Made by a program: the position numbers and the translations under genes. Under the pieces are notes generated by a model. The model was not told the origin of the DNA and made no database searches. It was given only the letters and a program-made list of their open reading frames with translations. A stretch of DNA of 64,000 bases from Linanthus parryae (taxonomy: Eukaryota > Streptophyta > Magnoliopsida > Ericales > Polemoniaceae). Positions within the stretch are counted from its first letter, which is position 1. The number at the start of each line of letters is the position of its first letter. Shown here piece after piece: positions 57,801 through 64,000 of the stretch. The stretch lies in NCBI GenBank assembly GCA_023055425.1, contig JALGPY010000006.1, forward strand, positions 90,741,935 to 90,805,934, written 5' to 3'.

Positions 57801-59604
57801 GTAAAATAGTGGGAGCTATGTTTAACAATTTAAATCCTTGTTAAATATAGTTAAACGTCACAAACTTTGCATAATCCTATTATGTTGAATACCCATGGCA
57901 TTAAACAAACAAAAACACGACTTTATCTATTTCCTAGACTGGTATAAAATTGAGAATTGTTCTCAAAATAAAAGAGAAATTGTTGTACATCGTAGAACAT
58001 AAAGTTCTCTTCCTACCAACTACCAAAACACACTAAAACCTAATGGAAGGAACACCAAAGAATGGTTCTTTGGTTATGACTTGCCTCATGCTAGCTGCCA
58101 TGAACTCTGAGCTTTGGAAGCAAGAAGAGAAACATGGAGAAGTATGATATGATCATACATTGAAAGAAGCTCTTTAAAAGGAGCGAAGCTAAACATGAAA
58201 GGTTTGAAGTGTTGCTCCACTTTGCGTTATGCAAATAAAACTAATTCAATATGATTGAAACATTAGTGTATATGCATTATCTATGAGATAGATATAGAAC
58301 AAACGATTATTCACCCAAGTGGACCAAGAATTGCATTGGATGCAATTATAGTTTTGTATTAAAAGTTGATTTACTCAATATGATTGGAAAATCACTAAAC
58401 AAAACACTAATAATGGGCATGGGCAAAGTTGTTAATGGATAACAACATGGGTAAGGGCAAATAGTTTGCGCCGACCCCGTCGGTATAAAGCAAGCTTGTT
58501 GCTAAAACCAAGTTGCCTCGGAGTCCCAAAGGTGGTGTAGAGGAAGAGAAACTACCCAAAGTACCTGGAAGTAAATAATAAAGGAATTATGAATTCCGAT
58601 TTGGGTATTTTGTTATAGAAATCAATGTGTCTATCTCATCATCATAAGTATATGATACTAGATGAGGATCTCACATTTATGGAAGTATGGGGATCTCAAG
58701 AGACGAAGACAAATGGATAAGGAAGAAATAATCCTACACGTGAGGCTATGAAGCAAAGGGTTGCTGAATAAGCCGTAGGGAATTATTTCTACCTTTAAGA
58801 AATTGTTCATGAATTAGACAAAAACGATCATGTCCTAGCTATGAGTAGGACCATTATCATAGTTTCTTGTTTGGACAAGAAAACTCCTTATCATAATAAA
58901 GGAAAAATGTTGTTCCATTTATTATGATATGCATTATTGTAATGCAAATTTTATCTAAGTGGATTCTATATCCATGATCATGATAATTTCATCTATAACA
59001 TTAATACCTAGAGGTTTGCATATAATGATATGAACTTCACTTATCTTTAGCATTATCGTTTAGGCCTCATAAATAAGAGATACATATCTAGAACTCCATG
59101 AGGATGGATTTCTGGAACTCATTTGATTATTGAATCATATGAGACATGTAAAACTTATTAGGCAAAGATATGATCTTTTGGAAATCATACATATTGATGT
59201 ATGAAGGCCACTAAGCACAAATGCTAAATATTGTTTTCAGTACTTCATCATATTTACTGATAGGATCAGAGAAATATGGATTTGTGTATCTTATGAAGAA
59301 ACAAATCAGAATCCTTTTGAATTGTTCAAAATATTCAGGAACGAAGTAGAGAACCAGCTTGGAAAAAGTATTAGGGCTCTACGATTGGATCGTAGAAGAG
59401 AGTACTTGAGCCAAGAGTTTGACAACAATCTATGGGAGTGTTGGATATGATCCAACACTCGCTCCACCTAGCACGCCACATGGGTTTGGAGTGTCTAAGA
59501 GGAGATTTCGAACCTTGTAGGACACGGTTCGGTCCATGATGAGTCAAACAGAACTTCCAGTTTACTTTTGGGGGCTATGTTCTAATTACAGCAAATTTCG
59601 CCCT
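57801..59604 (+). pseudogene. Angela-like gag, protease and integrase remnants
   Basis: Short blocks in several frames: KNGSLV...MLAAMNSELWKQ near 58060-58130, a gag-pre-integrase-like CLDKKTPYHNKGKMLFH near 58865-58915, and the integrase core near 59180-59450. The core encodes DRIRKYGFVYLMK-like and FELFKIFRNEVENQLGKSI-like blocks followed by RALRLDRRREYLSQEF. RT is absent because the Tat element begins at 59605. Stops are frequent. Confidence 0.65.
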
Positions 59605-60217
59605 TGTAGATAGTGCTTTCTGAGCTGACAGATCTTGGCCACGTGGCGACCATCCAGCACACCATATTGTGCTCCACACACACTGGATCACCAGCCGAGA
59701 TGATCCATGTGGGGGCTGCGAGACAGAGCCCTCGCATACCACCACACGGGACTTGTAGGGACTTAGTGGTTTGGAGGCTAGAGTAAGCCCTGTCCCCGCA
59801 CGCGACCTTTAGTAACTGCTTTGAGAGATTTATGGCACGAGCTCCATAAACCCGGTCAATCCGGTCAAACCCGGTCAACCTCGTAACGATTCCGGTATTC
59901 GCGCACAACGTGCTGTAACGGTCCCTATATACTCAGACGAACGTGTCGTTATGGTTAAGCTAATTAAGCCGCCATCAATGGGCGTATTAACCACACTACA
60001 ACGGTCACACTCTCTGCTATATATAGGACGTTAACCTTTCCATACAAAGGAGAACACACTTGCCATACGCGGAAGCTCTGCCAAACCTCTGTCTCTCTCT
60101 CACACAGTACTACTGCCTTACTCTCTCCCTACACACAACCCCACTCTTCCTGTGCGATCTCTGATCCTCTACATACGGTGTACACGGAGGTCTCCCCGCC
60201 GGAATCTCTTGTGCACA
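59605..60217 (+). repeat. 5' LTR of the Tat element
   Basis: 613 bp, TGTAGATAGTGCTTTC to ...CTTGTGCACA. A TATA box CTATATATAGG is at 60017-60027. Tandem CCGGTCAA phrases lie at 59851-59880. The end is placed at a CA three bases before the putative PBS. The 3' partner is outside the window. Confidence 0.75.
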
Positions 60218-60220
60218 TTT

Positions 60221-60238
60221 TGGTGAACCCGACGTGAA
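60221..60238 (+). promoter_or_regulatory. Putative primer binding site of the Tat element
   Basis: TGGTGAACCCGACGTGAA starts with the TGG expected of a tRNA 3' CCA and lies right after the LTR. I could not assign the tRNA. Confidence 0.6.
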
Positions 60239-60257
60239 CTTACCAACAAAAGCAACC

Positions 60258-61676
60258 ATGTCTCAGGAGGATGATATCAGCAACAGATCGCCTTCCACTG
60301 AAACTGCCTCGGGAGAGGAGACCCGCCGTACTCCTACCACCCCCGGTGAGACACCGACGCTAGAGTCCTTGGACGCCACTGTCCAAAGTCAGGCGAAATC
60401 TCTCAAAGCACAGTTTGCGCAACTAGAACGGATCTTGGCCGTTCTAGGCACCCTTGCACCAAACCCTTCACCAGCCGCCGCCGTCTCTCAAGGAGGAGGA
60501 GCCCCTACCGCTCCGGGACTGGGAGTGTCAACCACACCTCCCAACCCTAATCTGCAAACTCCACCGACGACTACGCAGCTGCCTTCGATTCAGGGGTCAA
60601 CAGCTCAGATGTTGCCTCTCACTGCTCACACTCCTCAGCCTTCGGCTTTGGCATCTAACCCGACTTTGCAGTACCCTTTGCCTCCTCCAACGGCGATCTG
60701 GGGCAATGCAAGTAGTCAGTATGTCCCTAATCCTTCGGCGGCGTATGTGTCGCCTCCGCCTGCGGCAACCCCTCCTTCAACTACCGAGGGAAGCATTCCA
60801 GAATGCATGACGTCTCTGCAGAAGCGCATGGACACTATTCTGGCTCACCAGTCATTCACGGATACCATTATCCCGAAGCTGGACAACGATCCACCCATTC
60901 CACGAGAGATCTATCTCATGCCTAACCCCGCGGGGTACAAAGCTCCTAAATGGGACAAGTTCGAGGATGTCAATGGAAACGCTCATGAGCATGTCATGCG
61001 TTTCATTGATGTCATGGGGCCGTACGGGGCCGATCCCAAATTACTGATGCGAGAGTTCCCAAAATCCTTAGGGAACGTAGCGTACAAGTGGTACCGAACG
61101 TTGGAAGCCGGATCCGTGAAGACTTGGGACGACATGGTCCAGAAGTTCTACACCAAGTTCTTCCAGATGGAAGAAGAGGTGAAAATGATCCATCTCTCGC
61201 GGATGTATCAGAAGCGCGAGGAGGATGGGATTACTTTCATCAAGAAATTCAGGGCGAAGTCCTTGGAGTGTAAAGATCCAATGCTCGAGAGCCGGCTCGT
61301 AGAGATATGCCTGCAGTGCATGCGAGACGAATACAAAGGTATGCTCATCAATTTACAAACACCTACGTTTTCAAAGCTAATTGAATGCACGAAGAACATC
61401 GAGCCTATAGTCGAGAGGCAGAAAAAGAAGAACGCTCCGGAGCGACCTTCGAGCGGCACCACCTACAAGATCGGGAGATTCAGTTACAAGAGGGGACGCG
61501 AAGCTGAGGTCAATACAGTTTCACCCCAGAAGCAAGCGAAGGTGGTGAACTTCGATGAACCACCTCTGCCTTGCTCAGTAGAGGAGGCGAGCGACCTTTG
61601 CAGACAGTGGCACAAGGACGGTGTCCTGCCACCGCTCGAGAAGATACCCTCCAAGGAGATGGTGAGAGACCCTTAA
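60258..61676 (+). CDS. Tat gag (retrotransposon gag domain)
   Basis: The likely start is ATG at 60258 (MSQEDDISNRSPSTETASGE); the first ATG in frame is outside the PBS. The N-terminal 180 residues are Pro-, Ser- and Thr-rich and disordered. The capsid-type gag domain covers about 60950-61400 (HEHVMRFIDVMGPYGADPKL, GNVAYKWYRTLEAGSVKTWD, FQMEEEVKMIHLSRMYQKRE). A basic linker follows (KRGREAEVNTVSPQKQAKVV). It ends at TAA (61674-61676), immediately before the zinc motif. The protein forms particles and packages element RNA. Frame and codon use are clean. Confidence 0.88.
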   Translation: MSQEDDISNRSPSTETASGEETRRTPTTPGETPTLESLDATVQSQAKSLKAQFAQLERILAVLGTLAPNPSPAAAVSQGGGAPTAPGLGVSTTPPNPNLQTPPTTTQLPSIQGSTAQMLPLTAHTPQPSALASNPTLQYPLPPPTAIWGNASSQYVPNPSAAYVSPPPAATPPSTTEGSIPECMTSLQKRMDTILAHQSFTDTIIPKLDNDPPIPREIYLMPNPAGYKAPKWDKFEDVNGNAHEHVMRFIDVMGPYGADPKLLMREFPKSLGNVAYKWYRTLEAGSVKTWDDMVQKFYTKFFQMEEEVKMIHLSRMYQKREEDGITFIKKFRAKSLECKDPMLESRLVEICLQCMRDEYKGMLINLQTPTFSKLIECTKNIEPIVERQKKKNAPERPSSGTTYKIGRFSYKRGREAEVNTVSPQKQAKVVNFDEPPLPCSVEEASDLCRQWHKDGVLPPLEKIPSKEMVRDP

Positions 61677-62870
61677 TGGTGCGAGTACCACGGTAAGGTC
61701 ATGCACCCCACAGCGGAGTGTAAAAAGCTCAGGTTTACATTCGACCAGAAGATGAAGAACGGCGAGCTGATCGTCAGCAATCGCAGGAAGGATGTGCGCA
61801 ACAATCCGCTTCCTGCCCATGCGGAGCAAGACTCAAAAGGCAAGGAAGTTTCCATGATCTCGATTGTCGACCTGGAAGAAGTCGCAGAGGATGGTCTACC
61901 CATCATTGCTGAAGTCCACGATGACGAGGACTACAGTATGGACACAGAAGACGAACGTGCCGATCGGATGAAGGGGTCGCACGGCTTTAGCAGATTCTTC
62001 GACGAGATGAACTTCTCCGAGAAGTGCCGGACAGATATGACGAAAGCAATCTTGAGGATAGCGGAGGACTACGAGGAGGATCTTGTAGTCTCCAACGGGA
62101 AAGTCATCAGGGCGTCTCGCTCTACAGAAAATATTATGACCTTTTCTGCCAGCGACAAGAAGACAGACGCGAGCCACCAGAGGCCTCTGTACGTGACGGC
62201 CATCGTCAATGGTGTCGAGTTCAAACGAGCATTCGTTGATGGAGGAGCAGCGGTCAACGTCGTTTCGCTCCACACACTGAAGCTAGCAGGGATCCCCGAG
62301 CACAAGATCGTCAAGCGTCCATCTCCGCTGATGGGATTCGGAAGCGACTCTAGAATGACGATCGGATGGATCCGCCTGGGCGTTCAGATTGGCAAAATCA
62401 AGTGCTCAGCGAAGTTCTATGTCATAGACGCGAACACTACATACCACATGATTATAGGTCGAGCCTGGATTCATCGCTTCGACGCAGTTCCTTCCACGGC
62501 TCACCAGGTTATGAAAGCTATCTGGAACGACAGAGTAGTCGAGATACCGGCTTCAACGAATCCATTCAACTTGGATGAAGCACATCTTAGCGAGGCGGTG
62601 TGGTTTACCGAGATGGCGGACGAACAAACACCGGGACCATTCAACCCTACTCCTTTGCCTCTCTGGGAGGACATCAAGGACCAGTCACCTGCGGGAGTGA
62701 TGGTGACAAGAAAAGATACCGAAGAAAAGCCGCCTACACGCGAAGAGGCGCCGCGTATCGCATACCATCGAAAGAATGTGTATACCCTGAAGAGAATCGC
62801 AAAGCATGACCCCGAGGGCAAGGAGATAGAGAGCTTCTACGCCAATGGGAAGAAATTCTATCGCATATGA
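61677..62870 (+). CDS. Tat zinc motif and protease segment, same frame as gag
   Basis: This is open in the same frame as gag after the single TAA. It begins with a Cys/His motif (WCEYHGKVMHPTAECKKL). An acidic linker follows, and then the aspartic protease at about 62170-62480, with the active-site block FVDGGAAVNVVSLHTLKLAG. DGG replaces the common DSG or DTG and is a frequent variant in plant Gypsy proteins. The flap and C-terminal protease blocks (MIIGRAWIHRFDAVPSTAHQ) are present. TGA at 62868-62870 ends it. Because the frame is otherwise open, either the two stops are recent mutations or translation passes them. Confidence 0.82.
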   Translation, partial: WCEYHGKVMHPTAECKKLRFTFDQKMKNGELIVSNRRKDVRNNPLPAHAEQDSKGKEVSMISIVDLEEVAEDGLPIIAEVHDDEDYSMDTEDERADRMKGSHGFSRFFDEMNFSEKCRTDMTKAILRIAEDYEEDLVVSNGKVIRASRSTENIMTFSASDKKTDASHQRPLYVTAIVNGVEFKRAFVDGGAAVNVVSLHTLKLAGIPEHKIVKRPSPLMGFGSDSRMTIGWIRLGVQIGKIKCSAKFYVIDANTTYHMIIGRAWIHRFDAVPSTAHQVMKAIWNDRVVEIPASTNPFNLDEAHLSEAVWFTEMADEQTPGPFNPTPLPLWEDIKDQSPAGVMVTRKDTEEKPPTREEAPRIAYHRKNVYTLKRIAKHDPEGKEIESFYANGKKFYRI

Positions 62871-64000
62871 AGGTGCGCGGGGATGTCCTCTCACGGGCAT
62901 GGGGATATCCCTGGGCAAATCAATCAAATCGAGCAGATTGCGCTAAAAGAAGAGCCAATGCAGAGCACTCCAGATGAGAAACTTAAAGAAGCACCTGAAT
63001 GCATGGAAGATAGGCCCAGACCACAAAAGCAAGAGCTAAAGGAAGTGTTCCTCAGCCCGAACGAGGAAAAGAAAAGGCCAGTCTTTCTAAGTGCGGACCT
63101 CACAAGCGAGGAGGAGCAAAGACTGCTACAGCTCCTAACCGAATACAAGGACGTGCTCGCATGGGAGTACGATGAGATGCCGGGACTGGATACAAGCATC
63201 ACTATGCACCGCTTAGACATCATTCCAGGGTCTAAGCCGGTAAAGCAGAGCACAAGAAGCTTCAGGCCGAAGCTTAACGTGAAAATCAAACAGGAGATTG
63301 TCAAACTCCTGGATGCCAAATTCATAGAGCCGAATCATCATCCCACATGGCTGGCCAACATCGTGCCAGTGGTGAAGAAGAACGGACAGCTCCGCATCTG
63401 CGTGGACTTCCGAGATCTCAATCGTTTCTGCCCCAAGGACGATTTTCCGCTGCCGAACATCGACTTGCTTATCGATTCAACAGCAGGCCATCGCATGTTC
63501 AGTTTCATGGACGGCTTCAGCAGGTACAACCAGATCAAGATGGACCCTGAAGACGCTCGGAAGACTGCATTCATCACTCCGGTGGGGGTGTTCAACTACA
63601 CGGTGATGCCGTTCGGTCTCAAAAACGCGGGTGCGAACTATCAGCGGGCCATGATGGCTCTGTTCCACGACATGATGCATAAAGAAGTGGAATTCTATGT
63701 GGATGACCTGGTGGTTAAATCCAAGCATGAAGCTGATCACCTCGCAGATCTACGGAAGGTGTTCAATAGATGCAGACGCTTTCAACTAAAGATGAATCCC
63801 ATGAAATGCGCATTTGGGGTAACATCAGGGAAGTTCTTGGGATGCGTAGTTCATCGCCAAGGAATCGAGCCTGACCCTGCGAAAGTATCAGCCATAACCG
63901 GCATGACGCCACCCCATAACCAGAGTGCCTTGAAGACATTTTTAGGAAAGCTATCCTATCTGCGGAGATTCATCCCAGCGATTGCCGAAATCACATGCTG
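62871..64000 (+). CDS. Tat reverse transcriptase, partial (runs off window)
   Basis: Open in the same frame as gag and protease from the TGA to the window end, with no stop in 1130 bases. Blocks are EYDEMPGLDTSITMHRLDI, STRSFRPKLNVKIKQEIVKL, WLANIVPVVKKNGQLRICVD, FRDLNRFCPKDDFPLPNIDL, MDGFSRYNQIKMDPEDARKT, FNYTVMPFGLKNAGANYQRA, the catalytic EFYVDDLVVKS near 63690-63720, and the thumb FLGKLSYLRRFIPAIAE. All key RT residues are present, so this RT could be functional. RNase H, integrase and any antisense extra ORF lie beyond 64000. Confidence 0.9.

Larger units (their letters stand above)
54671..59604 (+). mobile_element. Angela-like Copia element, right copy, decayed and interrupted
   Basis: Plus-strand element: 5' LTR (54671-56235), Met PBS, GC-rich leader, then decayed gag, protease and integrase remnants. 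It interrupts the Reina integrase at 54671 and is itself cut at 59604/59605 by the Tat element. The sequence that should follow is seen in the sister remnant around 15170. The left part aligns in reverse complement with 1-2692 and the right part with 13254-15170 in direct orientation. Confidence 0.85.
59605..64000 (+). mobile_element. Tat-lineage Ty3/Gypsy element, 5' half, relatively intact
   Basis: 5' LTR, PBS, long gag, protease and reverse transcriptase in order and in one frame, running off the window end. The GC-rich coding sequence differs sharply from the AT-rich, decayed neighbours, which suggests a recent insertion. It interrupts the Angela-like integrase. The Tat assignment rests on the gag, protease (DGGAAVNVV) and RT style and on the LTR. 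Confidence 0.85.

Noticed and set aside
60454..63740. Many short ORFs in other frames over the Tat gag-pol
   Set aside because: GC-rich coding sequence gives open shadows on all frames. The gag-pol frame has all the motifs.
1..64000. CRISPR array, prokaryotic operons or an integrated phage
   Set aside because: No regularly spaced repeats with unique spacers, no bacterial-type coding density, and plant retroelement motifs throughout.

Overview
This window is plant nuclear DNA, almost certainly from a repeat-rich flowering plant and probably a eudicot. Nearly all of it is nested, mostly decayed transposable elements. The evidence is initiator-Met primer binding sites (TGGTATCAGA type), plant-only retroelement lineages (Sirevirus, Angela-like Copia, Ale-like Copia, Athila, Tat and Reina Gypsy), L1-type LINEs with a plant RNase H, hAT, Stowaway and Tourist-type MITEs, tRNA-derived SINE heads, and one fragment of a conserved host gene family (GID8/RanBPM-like LisH-CTLH-CRA). 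I see no bacterial genes, rRNA, intact tRNA or CRISPR.

Left block, 1-16.7 kb. An old Angela-like Copia element (13242 to about 16700, plus strand) carries a Sirevirus insertion (2693-13241, minus strand, with an envelope-like ORF). The Sirevirus 3' LTR is cut by a second Angela-like element (1-2692, minus), and its gag is cut by a 590-bp hAT MITE with a perfect 8-bp target duplication. The Sirevirus is studded with a short palindrome, CAAGGCYTTG.

Middle block, 16.7-42 kb. An Athila 5' end (16752-19321, minus) is followed by a Tat-lineage integrase remnant (19330-19827). A 3.1-kb solo LTR with a GTTTT duplication (19828-22954) comes next, then an antisense plant-mobile-domain (PMD) fragment (23080-23651) and a second hAT MITE. 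From 24.2 to 33.8 kb there is AT-rich DNA with LTR scraps. A second antisense PMD pseudogene (33812-34919) lies just before a plus-strand Tat-type LTR (about 35720-36340). That order matches the antisense extra ORF known in some Tat elements. A pogo-like transposon 5' end (37581 to about 38205) is truncated against a Reina-type Gypsy element (38200-42079 plus LTR, minus).

Right block, 42-64 kb. An Ale-type Copia tail (minus) is followed by an L1 LINE (about 43650-49874) with a 20-A tail. A 2091-bp gag-only LTR element (TR-GAG type) with AATAC duplications sits in the LINE 3' UTR. A second LINE tail follows, then the GID8-like pseudogene (50386-51117), a Stowaway-like MITE, SINE heads and a Tourist-like MITE. 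A second Reina Gypsy (about 53050-54670, minus) is interrupted by a plus-strand Angela-like element (54671-59604). That element is itself interrupted by a comparatively young Tat element (59605 to beyond 64000) whose gag-pol frame contains only two stops in the 3.8 kb visible.

The genes form no host pathway. The biological content is layered transposition history. The most unusual items are the Sirevirus palindromes, the PMD ORFs next to Tat parts, the gag-only element, and the stop codon created at a splice junction in the GID8-like gene.
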